This document shows, one piece after another, positions 35,407-44,642 of a DNA stretch of 64,000 nt (the stretch's first letter is position 1; each line of letters begins with the position of its first letter). Where the stretch lies: positions 124,001-188,000 of the forward strand of contig JANQMJ010000026.1 in assembly GCA_028280115.1 (NCBI GenBank), in the 5' to 3' direction. The notes under the pieces are model-generated. The model did not search any database. It was not told the origin of the DNA and saw only the letters and a list, made by a program, of their open reading frames with translations. The position numbers and the translations under genes were made by a program. The stretch is from Parvularculaceae bacterium. Its GTDB lineage: Bacteria > Pseudomonadota > Alphaproteobacteria > Caulobacterales > Parvularculaceae.

Positions 35407-36456
35407 CTACCAGATCCTTTCCTGGCGCGGGACCGGGCTTGGCGCCTGTAACAGGCGATCGCCAAGGCGCCGGGTGAAGACAAGCATCGGTTTTTCGATG
35501 AAACGGTGCACGGCGAACCCAACCGCCAGCGCAGCGCTAGCGCCGGTCGCGATGATGGCGACATTGTCGATCAGTCCGCGGTCGCCGAGAACGATGCTGA
35601 GCGACTTGCCGGTCGCTAACAGCACCGGGATGTGAAACAGATAAATCGAGTAAGACGCATCGCCCGAAGCGATCAGCCAGCGCGGCGCGGTGATATTCTT
35701 GGCGCGTTCAAGCCCCGCCGCGCCGTAGAGTATCAAGGCGAACGGCCCGGCGTAGGTCAGCGCCCGCGCCCCGTGATCCCGGGTCTGGGTCAGCGCCTCG
35801 CGGTCGAAGGGAACGAGGAGGACGGCAAAGGCGGCGAGCCCGATAAGGAGCGCGGGAAGCGCCGAGCGGGCGACAAAACCGTCCGGCAGCTTGCGCAGCA
35901 GAACGGCGACGCCCGCGCCGGCGAGAAACTCGAAGGTCAGCGGGTTGAACGCGACTTTCGTCCAGGCGTTCGCCGCGACCCATCCGGCCAGATTTGAAAC
36001 CGCGATGATCAGTCCCCAAAGGACGAGCAGGACGAGCTTTCGTCTCGGCGCCGCGAGCAGGATGAGAAAGAACGCAACGTAAAAATACATCTCGTAGACC
36101 AGCGTCCAGCCGACATCGACGATCGGATGGCGGGGCTGCGGCAGAAGGGCGAGGGAGCGGAAAAGCCCGCCGGTCTGCGTTGCTTCGCCGAACAGGACGA
36201 ACTTGCCCCAATAGAACACGATCATCGTCAGCGTCGCGACCCAGTAGACCGGATAGATGCGCGCGCCGCGATTATACATAAACCGCAATGCCTGGCTTCG
36301 TCCCGGGTCCATGCGCTCGGCCACATGGACCATCACGAAGCCGCTGATCAGGAAAAACAGATCAACGCCCATAATGCCGGCGGACAGTTGGAACGGGAGA
36401 AGCGATGCGCCGCCGTAATCCTTGTCCGCGCCCCAAACATGGGCCGACAACACCAT
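35407..36456 (-). CDS. Acyltransferase-3 family membrane protein, copy with lost start codon
   Basis: This OafA-type membrane O-acyltransferase (349 residues from ATG 36456) modifies sugars or envelope glycans; GVDLFFLISGFVMVHV, RIYPVYW and the TLVYEMYFY segment are visible. It is a tandem paralogue of the next gene. Homology continues upstream of ATG 36456: codons for KTSHIKNIQALRGIAALM are intact up to 36510, where the paralogue's GTG start aligns with GTA. The only upstream start-like codon is ATC at 36513 (after GAAAGG). Use of ATG 36456 would remove the LRG block and part of helix 1, so the gene is either expressed from a rare start or decaying. Confidence 0.8.
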   Translation of the reverse strand: MVLSAHVWGADKDYGGASLLPFQLSAGIMGVDLFFLISGFVMVHVAERMDPGRSQALRFMYNRGARIYPVYWVATLTMIVFYWGKFVLFGEATQTGGLFRSLALLPQPRHPIVDVGWTLVYEMYFYVAFFLILLAAPRRKLVLLVLWGLIIAVSNLAGWVAANAWTKVAFNPLTFEFLAGAGVAVLLRKLPDGFVARSALPALLIGLAAFAVLLVPFDREALTQTRDHGARALTYAGPFALILYGAAGLERAKNITAPRWLIASGDASYSIYLFHIPVLLATGKSLSIVLGDRGLIDNVAIIATGASAALAVGFAVHRFIEKPMLVFTRRLGDRLLQAPSPVPRQERIW

Positions 36457-36574
36457 CAGCGCCGCGATTCCGCGAAGCGCCTGAATGTTTTTGATATGCG
36501 ACGTCTTTACGATGGCGAACGCCTTTCGTCTCGACCGGACAATCTACACGAATTGCTATGTCAGCGCCATGAAC

Positions 36575-37669
36575 CTACCAGATGCGCTCCTGCCGTAAGG
36601 GCGGATCGTGCGGCGCGATCAGACGGTCGCCAAGCCGTTTGGTCATGGCCAGCGCCGGGCGCTCGATCAGCCTGTAAATCAGAAACGCGGCGACAATCGA
36701 TCCCGCCGTCGCGAGCGCTATGATCGCCAGATTGTCAAAGACGCCGCGTTCGCCCAGAACGACGCTGACCAGCTTGGCGGCGACCATCACCGCGGGCAGA
36801 TGAAAAAGATAAAGCGCATAGGACGCATCGCCCGTCGCGGCCATCCAGCGCGGCAGAACCAAGCCTTGCGCGCGTTCCATCGCCGCCGCGCCGTAAAGCA
36901 TCAAGGCGAACGGGGGCGCGTAGGTCATGGCGCGCACGGCCTGGTTGTTCACCATCGCCGCCAGGGCGGCGTCGTTGAAGAAGAAAATCTGACCCAGGAC
37001 GATCGCGGCGCCCGCCGCCAGCGCCGGCGCGCCCCATTTGCCGGACGTCCAGTCGATCAGCAAGGCGATCCCTGCGCCGATGAGAAACTCGAATGTCAGC
37101 GGACTGAAGACGAGTTCGGTCCAGGGGCTGGCTTTAGTCCATCCGGCGAAACTGCCAAGCGCCACGATCGCGCCCCAAAGCAGCAGCATGAGCGGCATGC
37201 GTCTCGGCGCGGCCAGCAGGATCAGCGCGAAGGCGAGATAGAAATACATCTCGTAAATCAGCGTCCAGCCGACGGTCAGGATCGGAAACGAGGCTTGCGG
37301 CAACAGCAGTAAGGACGGGATCAGCTTGCCGGTCTCGGTTGCTTCTCCGAACAGCGCCGCACGGCCGAAAAACAAAACGATCATCGCAATGGTTGCGATC
37401 CAGTAGAGGGGATAAATCCGCGCCGCGCGGTTATAGGCGAAGCGCAGGACGTTTCGCCATCCCGGCGCCATCCGGCGCGCCACATGGACCATGACGAAAC
37501 CGCTGATCAAAAAGAACAGATCGACGCCGATAACGCCGATGCGCAACTGATCGGGCAGGATCGCGGTTCCGCCATATTCGGCGTCCATCGCGCCGACATG
37601 CGCGGCTAGCACCATCAGCGCGGCGAGCCCGCGCAGCGCCTGGATGTTTTTGATCTGCGACGGCTTCAC
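36575..37669 (-). CDS. Acyltransferase-3 family membrane protein
   Basis: A 364-residue multi-pass acyltransferase. The family N-terminus IQALRGLAALMVLAAHV is complete, followed by GVDLFFLISGFVMVHVARRM, RAARIYPLYW, VGWTLIYEMYFYLAFALILLAAPRR and the C-terminal YRLIERPALAMTKRLGDRL. It starts with GTG at 37669 and is followed at 62 bases by its paralogue on the same strand. The pair shares nearly every motif and the C-terminal RQERIW end, so it arose by tandem duplication. The acyl acceptor is unknown. Confidence 0.88.
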   Translation of the reverse strand: MKPSQIKNIQALRGLAALMVLAAHVGAMDAEYGGTAILPDQLRIGVIGVDLFFLISGFVMVHVARRMAPGWRNVLRFAYNRAARIYPLYWIATIAMIVLFFGRAALFGEATETGKLIPSLLLLPQASFPILTVGWTLIYEMYFYLAFALILLAAPRRMPLMLLLWGAIVALGSFAGWTKASPWTELVFSPLTFEFLIGAGIALLIDWTSGKWGAPALAAGAAIVLGQIFFFNDAALAAMVNNQAVRAMTYAPPFALMLYGAAAMERAQGLVLPRWMAATGDASYALYLFHLPAVMVAAKLVSVVLGERGVFDNLAIIALATAGSIVAAFLIYRLIERPALAMTKRLGDRLIAPHDPPLRQERIW

Positions 37670-37729
37670 AATGAAGAACGCCCGTTCCGCTTGAATGGCG
37701 GCTTACAATATACGATTTGCAGCGGGCCG

Positions 37730-38308
37730 CTACGGATTGAACCCGCCGGCTTTGAGAAAGGTGATCTCTTGCGGGGTCGACGGGCGGCCGAGAATTTGGT
37801 TGCGGTGCGGAAAGCGGCCGAAACGGGCGATGATGTCGCGATGTTCCACGGCGTAGGGCAGGTTCATCGTCCCCGGCAATCGCGCCTTGAAGAGCAAAAC
37901 GGATTCTTCCTGCACGCCTAAATCTTCCGAATGCATGAACGGCATATAGAAAAATGCTTTCTTGCGGTTGTCGACCAACTCGTCGAAGCGTCGGCGGATC
38001 GCCTCGCGCGCGGCGGCGAGCGCCATTTTGTCCTTTGCGAAGGCGCGGCGATCGTCGCGATAGATGTTGCGCGATAGCTGATCGAGGAGAATGATCAGCG
38101 CCAGGCAATGGCGCGGGTGAACCCGCCAGACGTCGAGCCGGCCGGCGCCGGCGGCCGCATGCAGCGCGCCGAACCGCGCGCGCACGTTTTCATCGAAAGC
38201 GCGATCGCGGCGAAACCACTGATAGGGTTTGGCTTCGTCGAACCAGAAGGAAAGGACGGCTTCGGCGGCAGCGCCGACAGGCCGGCCGGTGAAAATCGGC
38301 GCCGTCAA
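37730..38308 (-). CDS. DUF924 family protein
   Basis: This 192-residue protein matches DUF924: LSFWFDEAKPYQWFRRDRAFDENVRARFG near the N-terminus, LALIILLDQLSRNIYRDDRRAFAKD, YMPFMHSEDLGVQEES and FGRFPHRNQILGR. It resembles a TPR-like fold; function not known. It begins with TTG at 38308, overlapping the atpF stop (TTGA), and is therefore the last gene of the F0 operon transcript. No other start is available without losing conserved residues. Confidence 0.87.
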   Translation of the reverse strand: MTAPIFTGRPVGAAAEAVLSFWFDEAKPYQWFRRDRAFDENVRARFGALHAAAGAGRLDVWRVHPRHCLALIILLDQLSRNIYRDDRRAFAKDKMALAAAREAIRRRFDELVDNRKKAFFYMPFMHSEDLGVQEESVLLFKARLPGTMNLPYAVEHRDIIARFGRFPHRNQILGRPSTPQEITFLKAGGFNP

Positions 38309-38859
38309 TTCAGCTTGTTGCGCAGTCCGGCGATGGCCTTGTCGATAAAGCCGGACTGGGCGCCCGAGTCCATGCGTTCACGGATGATCTCCCCGGCCGC
38401 GGCGACCGCAAGATCGGCGGCCTGGCCGCGCACCTCGGAAATCGCCTGGGCTTCGGCGCGGGCGATCTTGTCTTCCATGGCCTTGGTCCGCCGGGCCATC
38501 TGTTCGTCGAGCTTGTCGCGCGCTTCCGCGGCCATGCGCTTGGCGTCTTTCTTGGCCTGATCGATGATGGCGGCGGCTTCGTCCACGGCCTCGCGCTGGC
38601 GGCGTTGATATTGCGCCAGAAGTTCCTGGGCTTCCTCGCGGATTTTACGCGCTTCGTTGATTTCATCGGCGATCTTTTGCGCCCGCTTGTCGAGACCGGA
38701 CGCGATCATCTTGTGCAGGCCGAAGCGGATGAAAATCCCGAAGACGACAAAAAAAGCGATGAGCAGCCAGAAAGAGCTGTCGCTGAGCAGCCCGCCGGAC
38801 GCCGGCGCGCCATAGGCGTCTTCGGCGGCGGCTGCGGCGAGCACGGAAATCGAGATCAT
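38305..38859 (-). CDS. atpF: ATP synthase F0 subunit b
   Basis: A 184-residue subunit of the peripheral stalk that links F0 to F1. One N-terminal membrane helix (about residues 29-46, FWLLIAFFVVFGIFIRFG) is followed by a long charged helix rich in Ala/Glu/Lys/Arg. It lies 13 bases after the b' gene and its stop overlaps the DUF924 TTG start. In alphaproteobacteria b and b' form a heterodimer. Confidence 0.93.
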   Translation of the reverse strand: MISISVLAAAAAEDAYGAPASGGLLSDSSFWLLIAFFVVFGIFIRFGLHKMIASGLDKRAQKIADEINEARKIREEAQELLAQYQRRQREAVDEAAAIIDQAKKDAKRMAAEARDKLDEQMARRTKAMEDKIARAEAQAISEVRGQAADLAVAAAGEIIRERMDSGAQSGFIDKAIAGLRNKLN

Positions 38860-38872
38860 TGCGCGCTCCTTC

Positions 38873-39433
38873 CTACGAGTTCGCGACGGTGGTAATGGCG
38901 CGGTCGACGGCGTCCTTGGTCGGGGCCTCGTCGATCAGCGTTTCGACGACCGCGCGGGCTGCGTCCGCGGCGGCTTCGCGCACCTTGCTTGAAGCCTCGG
39001 CTTTCATTTCTGCGATCCGGGCCTCGGCGGCGGCGAGGTCCTTTTCCAGCACCGCGTCGGTTTGCGCCTGCATCTTGGCGATTTCCGCCTCGACCTCGGC
39101 GCGTTTGTCCGCGGCGATGGCCCCGGCCTTGGCCCGCGCGTCGGCCAGCGCCTGATTATAGGCGGCCTCGGCCTCCTCTGCGTTACGCTTAAAGTCGCTC
39201 GCCTGATCGAGATCGTCGGCGATGCGGTCGCGCCGCTCCTCAATCGCCCCGCCGATCGCCGGCAGGGCTTTCGACGACATGAAGAAATAAAGCGCGCCGA
39301 AAGTGATGACGAGCCAGAAGATCTGGCTCGGCCACCAGGCCGGATCAAGCTGGGGCAGGCCGGCGGATTCGGCCGCGCCATGGACTTCTTCGGCGGCGGC
39401 CGCGGCGGCGGAAACGATGGCGAGGACGGACAA
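38873..39433 (-). CDS. atpF': ATP synthase F0 subunit b'
   Basis: A 186-residue second peripheral-stalk subunit. The N-terminal membrane helix is preceded by LPQLDPAWWPSQIFWLVITFGALYFFM, the family signature, and the rest is a long coiled-coil helix with regular Ala/Glu/Lys/Arg. It lies between the c-subunit and b genes, the usual alphaproteobacterial order. The N-terminal extension (AAAAEEVHGAAESAG) is low complexity. Confidence 0.93.
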   Translation of the reverse strand: MSVLAIVSAAAAAAEEVHGAAESAGLPQLDPAWWPSQIFWLVITFGALYFFMSSKALPAIGGAIEERRDRIADDLDQASDFKRNAEEAEAAYNQALADARAKAGAIAADKRAEVEAEIAKMQAQTDAVLEKDLAAAEARIAEMKAEASSKVREAAADAARAVVETLIDEAPTKDAVDRAITTVANS

Positions 39434-39460
39434 AGGATTGTTCCCTGGAACCGGGCCGGC

Positions 39461-39694
39461 TTAGCCGAACAAAATGATGGCCGCGATGGCGAAGCCGAAC
39501 AGACCCGTCGCTTCGGTCAGCGCAAAGCCGAGCAGCATGGTCGTCTGGTTAGCCGAGGCCGCGCTCGGATTGCGGAACGCGCCGGCGAGAAAGTTCCCGA
39601 AGATGAGGCCGAGACCGACCCCGGCGCCGGCGAGCGGCGTAACGGCGAGACCAGCGCCGATGAGCTTTGCTGCTTCCACCAATTCTGATTCCAT
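39461..39694 (-). CDS. atpE: ATP synthase F0 subunit c
   Basis: A 77-residue hairpin of two membrane helices forming the proton-driven c-ring. The Gly-rich first helix (GAGVGLGLIFGNFLAGAF) and polar loop with the conserved R-N-P are clear. The essential carboxylate is the Glu in FALTEATGLFGF. ATG 39694 is preceded by AGGAGAAAAAA. It is the third gene of the F0 operon. Confidence 0.96.
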   Translation of the reverse strand: MESELVEAAKLIGAGLAVTPLAGAGVGLGLIFGNFLAGAFRNPSAASANQTTMLLGFALTEATGLFGFAIAAIILFG

Positions 39695-39759
39695 TTTTTT
39701 CTCCTGTCGTGAGCCGGTTGTCCGTAGTCGCGGCGGGCTCGCGCGCCGCGCGGGCGTTG

Positions 39760-40551
39760 CTAGTGATGATCGGGATGTTCCGCGTCGCTGAGATAGATGC
39801 AGGTCAAGACGGCGAAGACATAGGCCTGAAGGACCGCCACCAGAATCTCCAGCATGGTGATGGCGATGACGCCGAACGCCGGGATGATCGCCATCGCCGA
39901 CATAAAGCTTTGGGTGGCCAGCAGCGAAATGATGAATCCGGCGAATAGCTTTAAGAGAATGTGCCCGGCGAACATGTTGGCGAACAGTCGAACCGCCAGG
40001 GTGAAGGGGCGCGCCAGAAACGAAATGATTTCGATCGGCACAAGGATCGGCATCAGCCAGAGCGGCAGCCCCTTGGGCGCGACGATCCGCAAGAAGCGCA
40101 ATCCGTTCTTCCAGAATCCGTAAACGATCACAATGGAAATCGTCAGGATCGCCAGCGCAAAGGTGACGGCGATATGGCTGGTCGGCGTAAAGGTGTGATA
40201 TTCGTGCGGGATGATCGGCAGGGTCGGCAACAGGCCGAACAGGTTGGAGATCAAAATCCAGATAAACAGCGTGAAGACGTAAGGAAAGAACTTGCGCCCC
40301 TCCGATCCGATGGAATCGCGAACCAGATCGAAAACGAACTCGTAGAACACTTCCGCCACCGACTGCAGCCGGCTCGGAATCAGGCCCGCGCGGCGCGTCG
40401 CGAGGAGGAAGAAAACGATAATCGCGCCGGTGCCGAGCAGCATCCAGAACGCCGAATTGGTCAGCGATATGTCGATCGATCCGAGATGAAGATCGACAAT
40501 GGGAATGATCTCAAACTGTTCCAGGGGATCGGCGGCGCGAAACTTCAGCAT
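39760..40551 (-). CDS. atpB: ATP synthase F0 subunit a
   Basis: A 263-residue proton-channel subunit with about six membrane helices. The essential Arg is in LAVRLFANMFAGH; PLSxxxR-like residues, GLLPTLP and the C-terminal LQAYVFAVLTCIYLSDAEH are typical. GGAAAGA lies before ATG 40551. The C-terminus ends in HPDHH. It follows the atpI gene by 47 bases. Confidence 0.95.
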   Translation of the reverse strand: MLKFRAADPLEQFEIIPIVDLHLGSIDISLTNSAFWMLLGTGAIIVFFLLATRRAGLIPSRLQSVAEVFYEFVFDLVRDSIGSEGRKFFPYVFTLFIWILISNLFGLLPTLPIIPHEYHTFTPTSHIAVTFALAILTISIVIVYGFWKNGLRFLRIVAPKGLPLWLMPILVPIEIISFLARPFTLAVRLFANMFAGHILLKLFAGFIISLLATQSFMSAMAIIPAFGVIAITMLEILVAVLQAYVFAVLTCIYLSDAEHPDHH

Positions 40552-40598
40552 TCTTCTTTCCGTCTTCTAGGTTTCGTCCGTCGCCGGACGATGCGCCT

Positions 40599-40904
40599 TT
40601 ATTCCTTCATGGAGCGCGCAATATTGCGCACGCCCGCCGCAAATCCCAATGCGATGCCGACCAGCAGGAGCCATGGCCCCGTATCCAGCCAGCGATCGAG
40701 TCCGAGGCCCAGGAGCGCGCCGACGAAAACGCCGGCGATAAGCTCCGACGACACGCGCATGGCCCGGCCCATTCCGGACTTGTTCCCTTCCGGCGGCTCC
40801 TCCGGCGCGGCGCGCCCGCGCAGAAGCTCCAGCCGCTCGGAGAACGCATCCAGCGAGGGCGGCTGGTTTTTGCCGGCGTCCTCTTTATCGCCAGAAGCCG
40901 CCAT
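40599..40904 (-). CDS. atpI: F0F1 ATP synthase assembly protein AtpI/AtpZ-like
   Basis: A 101-residue protein with two membrane helices (SSELIAGVFVGALLGLGLDRWLDTGPWLLLVGIALGFAAGVRNI) typical of the AtpI/AtpZ family that heads F0 operons and helps c-ring assembly or Mg2+ handling. The N-terminus is charged and cytoplasmic. I chose ATG 40904 because CGGG lies at a suitable distance and family members are about 100 residues; ATG 40910 and longer in-frame starts exist. The gene opens the F0 operon. Confidence 0.87.
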   Translation of the reverse strand: MAASGDKEDAGKNQPPSLDAFSERLELLRGRAAPEEPPEGNKSGMGRAMRVSSELIAGVFVGALLGLGLDRWLDTGPWLLLVGIALGFAAGVRNIARSMKE

Positions 40905-41069
40905 GAACATGCCCGAAAATGAACGCGCGGGAGATCGCGCGCCCCTCGAAATCGCGCGGACCATATCGGCGCCGCACCGCAGCGTCAAGCGACGGAAAAA
41001 AGCGCTAGGCGGTTGATTTTGATGGTCGAAACCCGGCGCGGCGTCTCGCCGCAATCGTATTGGAACAGC

Positions 41070-44000
41070 CTACTCAGCCGCCGCAAGCTGCTCAGCTTTG
41101 GTCAGGTCGACGGAAACCAGTTGTGAGACGCCGCGTTCGATCATGGTGACGCCGTAAAGCCTATCCATGCGCGACATGGTGAGCGCATGGTGCGTGATGA
41201 TGATGAACCGCGTATCGGTTTCGCTCGCCATCTGGCTCAGGAGCCGGCAGAAGCGCTCCACATTGGCGTCGTCAAGCGGCGCGTCGACCTCGTCGAGGAC
41301 GCAAACCGGCGCCGGATTGGCCATGAAGACCGCAAAGATTAGCGCCGTCGCGGTCAGCGCCTGTTCGCCGCCGGAAAGCAGCGACATTGAGGCGAGCTTC
41401 TTGCCCGGCGGCGAGGCGAAGATTTCAAGGCCCGCTTCGAGGGGGTCTTCGGAATCGATCAGCCGCAACTCCGCCTGGCCGCCATTGAAGAGGCGCTTGA
41501 ACAGGCTGGTGAAATTGGCGTTGACGGTGTCGAACGCCTCGACCAGGCGCTGGCGCGCTTCGCGGTTGAGCCCGCCGATGGCGGCGCGCAGCTTGCGGAT
41601 GGCGCCTTCGCAGTCTTCGCGCTCGGCGCCGAGTTCTTCAAGGCGCGCGGCGACTTCTTTGAGCTCCTCGTCGGCGCGCAGGTTGACGCCGCCGAGATTT
41701 TCCCGCTCGCGCTTGTAGCGTTCGAGCCGGCGCTCCACGTCGTCGCGCTCGGGCAGTTCCTTGCCTTCCTTGTGCTGAGCGATGTCGAGCAGTTCTTCCG
41801 GGGCGGCGTCGCAGGTTTCGTGCGCCAGACGGGCGGCTTCCTCGACCCGCTCGGCGGCGGCCTCGGCCTGGGCCTGAAGGCGCGCGCGTGCTTCGCGCGC
41901 CTCGCCGGCGTCGGTTTCGGCGGCCTTGGCGGCTTTGTCCGCCTCATGGGCGGCGTCTTGGCCCTGGGCAAGGGCGTCGGCGGCGTCGTTGCGGTGGGTT
42001 TCGGCGACGGCGATCTGATCGAGCAGCGCCTTGCGCTTGGTTTCGATTTCAGCCGGCGCGGCGCTGGCGGCGAGATGGGCCGCGGCGGCGTCTTCCCGGC
42101 GCGCTTCCAGTTCGGCGATGCGCCCGCCCGCGGTTTCGCCGCGCGTCGTCCAGACGCCCCGCTCGCGGCCGATTTCCGCCAGCCGTTCGGCGCGCATCTT
42201 CGCTTCCCGGGCGAGATCGTTATGGGCGGCTCTGGCCTCGCCGGCGCGCGCGCGCGCTTTCGAGACCGTATCGCGCGCGCCAGCGACCTCTTCGGCGATC
42301 AGCGCAGGATCGGGCAGGGCGTCGCGCTCTTCGCGCAATGCCTCGCTCTGGCGTCTGGTTTCCGCTTCGTCTTCGGCCAGGCGCGCAAGATTTTCGTCGA
42401 TGGCGACGATCCGCGTCGAGGCGCGTTCATGTTCGCGTTCAAGACTCGACAGGGCGGCGCGGGCCTTGTCGAGGGCGCGGCGCGCATCGCCGTGAAGACT
42501 GCGGGCGTCGCGCTCGGCGTTCTGGCGGTTTCTGAGCGCTTCCACCGCCATGGCGTGCGCCCGGCGCGCCTGTTCGGCGCGACTTTGCGTGGTCTCGTAA
42601 TCGCGTTCGAGCACCAAGAGGCGATTGCGCTGTTCGAGCCGGATCGCGGCGGCGGTCTTCGCATCGGCGCGGGCGGCAAAACCGTCCCAGCGCCACAGAT
42701 CGCCGGCGCGGGAGACCAGCCGTTGGCCCGACCGCAATTGCGCGCGCAACATGTCGCCCGACTGCGCGTCGACGACGCCGATGGCGGAAAGCCGGCGCGC
42801 AAGCTGCGCCGGTGCGCGCACGAACCGGCTTAAGGGTTCCGCCCCGGCGGGCAGGGGGTCGTCGCAAGGCTCTTCGCCATGATGCGACCAATGGGCCGGC
42901 GCGGCCTCGTCGGTCGCCGCGCTCAAATCGTCGCCGAGGGCGGCGGCGAGCGCGGCTTCATAACCCGGATCCACATCGACCTGTTCGATCAGCGGGCGCC
43001 AGTCTTCGAGTTGGTCGGCGGCAAGGACCCGGCGCAGGGCCTCGCGTTCGGCGTCGATTTCCGTCAGGCTCTGTTCGGCGCGGCGCATCGGTCCGCGTAA
43101 GGAGGTTTCCTGTTCCTCCGCGCCGGCGCGCTCTTCCTCGGCGCGGTGAAACGCGGCTTCAGCACGGTCCGCGGCCTCCGCCGTCGCGGTGAATTTCGCC
43201 TGGGCTTCATCAAGGGCGCGCGCCTGTTCCGGCGTCGGTTCGATGAATTCGCGCTCTTCGCGGAAAGCGGTCGACTGACTTTCGATTTTTTCAAACCGGC
43301 GCTCGCTTGCGGCCATGGCGTCGGCAATCGCCCGGCGCCGGGCCTCGAGTTCGGCGGACTTGGCGCTTTTGGCGTCGAAATCGCGCTCCACCGTTTCAAG
43401 CGCTTCATTCGCGCTCGCCAAGGCGGCTTGCGCCTGGCTTAGCCGTTCGGCTTCGGAAGCCTCGCGCGCCTTGAGCCCTTGTTCTTCGAGGCAAAGGGTT
43501 TCGAAGGCTTCTTCGGCGTCGCTTAACAGCTCCTTTTCGCGGGCGATGTCGTCCTTGAGCCGTTCAATCTCGGCGGCGAGGCGGGCAATTTCCGCTTCGG
43601 CGCGGCGCGCTTCGTCGTCGAGATTTTCCCGCGCCACGGTCAGGCGATGAAGCGCGGCGGCCGCTTCGGCCTCCGCAAGGCGCAAGGGATCGAGCGCTTC
43701 ATGGGCCTGGGTCTGCGCGGCCGACGCGGCCGCGGCGGCGCGGGCGGTGGTTTCGATCCGTTCGGCGATTTCCTTCAGGCCGCTGTCGGCCAATTCCTGC
43801 GCCGCGACCGCCTCGCGCCAGCGCAAATAGCTGAGCATGGCTTCGGTGCGGCGAATGTCGCCGGAAACGTTGCGATAGCGGGTCGCCTGGCGCGCCTGAC
43901 GGGCCAGCGCGGCCTTTTGGGTTTCAAGCTCGCCGATGACGTCGTCGAGGCGTTCGAGATTTTGCTCCGCCGCGCGCAGCCGCAATTCGGCCTCGTGGCG

Positions 44001-44537
44001 GCGTGAATGCAGGCCGGTCACGCCGGCGGCTTCTTCCAGCAGGCGGCGGCGGTTTTGCGGCTTGGCGTTGATCAGGTCGGCGACCTGGCCCTGGCGCACC
44101 AGGGCGGGCGAATTGGCCCCGGTCGAGGCGTCAGCGAACAGAAGCTGGACGTCCTTGGCGCGCACTTCTTTCGAATTGATGCGATAGATCGAGTGCGAGC
44201 CGTCTTCCTTGCGGATGATCCGCCGGGAAATCTCCAGCGTGCCGGCCTCGTTATATTCCGCCGGCGCGGTGCGGTCCGAATTGTCGAGGGTAAGAATGAC
44301 TTCCGCCCAGTTGCGCGCCGGACGCAGGGAGGTGCCCGAAAAAATGACCGCGTCCATGGCGTCGCCGCGCAGCGCCTTGGCCGAGGTCGCGCCCATCACC
44401 CAGCGCAGGGCCTCCAAAAGGTTCGACTTGCCGCAGCCATTCGGCCCGACAATGCCGGTCAGCCCCTCGCGCACCTCGAAATCCGTCGGCTCGACGAAGG
44501 ACTTGAACCCGACAAGACGAATATTGGTGAATTTCAC
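41070..44537 (-). CDS. smc: Chromosome segregation protein SMC
   Basis: A 1155-residue condensin ATPase that compacts and segregates the chromosome. Walker A GPNGCGKSN is at 31-39, two long coiled coils flank a hinge near residues 480-640, and the ABC signature LSGGE (1054-1058) and Walker B with D1082-E1083 (CVLDEVDAPLDD) lie at the C-terminus. Length is normal for alphaproteobacteria. The DsbA-like and DUF721 genes lie upstream on the same strand, the usual alphaproteobacterial order. The scpA/scpB partners are not in the window. Confidence 0.97.
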   Translation of the reverse strand: MKFTNIRLVGFKSFVEPTDFEVREGLTGIVGPNGCGKSNLLEALRWVMGATSAKALRGDAMDAVIFSGTSLRPARNWAEVILTLDNSDRTAPAEYNEAGTLEISRRIIRKEDGSHSIYRINSKEVRAKDVQLLFADASTGANSPALVRQGQVADLINAKPQNRRRLLEEAAGVTGLHSRRHEAELRLRAAEQNLERLDDVIGELETQKAALARQARQATRYRNVSGDIRRTEAMLSYLRWREAVAAQELADSGLKEIAERIETTARAAAAASAAQTQAHEALDPLRLAEAEAAAALHRLTVARENLDDEARRAEAEIARLAAEIERLKDDIAREKELLSDAEEAFETLCLEEQGLKAREASEAERLSQAQAALASANEALETVERDFDAKSAKSAELEARRRAIADAMAASERRFEKIESQSTAFREEREFIEPTPEQARALDEAQAKFTATAEAADRAEAAFHRAEEERAGAEEQETSLRGPMRRAEQSLTEIDAEREALRRVLAADQLEDWRPLIEQVDVDPGYEAALAAALGDDLSAATDEAAPAHWSHHGEEPCDDPLPAGAEPLSRFVRAPAQLARRLSAIGVVDAQSGDMLRAQLRSGQRLVSRAGDLWRWDGFAARADAKTAAAIRLEQRNRLLVLERDYETTQSRAEQARRAHAMAVEALRNRQNAERDARSLHGDARRALDKARAALSSLEREHERASTRIVAIDENLARLAEDEAETRRQSEALREERDALPDPALIAEEVAGARDTVSKARARAGEARAAHNDLAREAKMRAERLAEIGRERGVWTTRGETAGGRIAELEARREDAAAAHLAASAAPAEIETKRKALLDQIAVAETHRNDAADALAQGQDAAHEADKAAKAAETDAGEAREARARLQAQAEAAAERVEEAARLAHETCDAAPEELLDIAQHKEGKELPERDDVERRLERYKRERENLGGVNLRADEELKEVAARLEELGAEREDCEGAIRKLRAAIGGLNREARQRLVEAFDTVNANFTSLFKRLFNGGQAELRLIDSEDPLEAGLEIFASPPGKKLASMSLLSGGEQALTATALIFAVFMANPAPVCVLDEVDAPLDDANVERFCRLLSQMASETDTRFIIITHHALTMSRMDRLYGVTMIERGVSQLVSVDLTKAEQLAAAE

Positions 44538-44642
44538 GCGTCATTTCCCGGCATAACGCCGCCCGGCGTCCACGTCCCCGGACCGCAACGGCAGACCGCC
44601 AATGATCGCCGATTCTTTAGCTTCGCCAAGCGGTTGAAAGCC

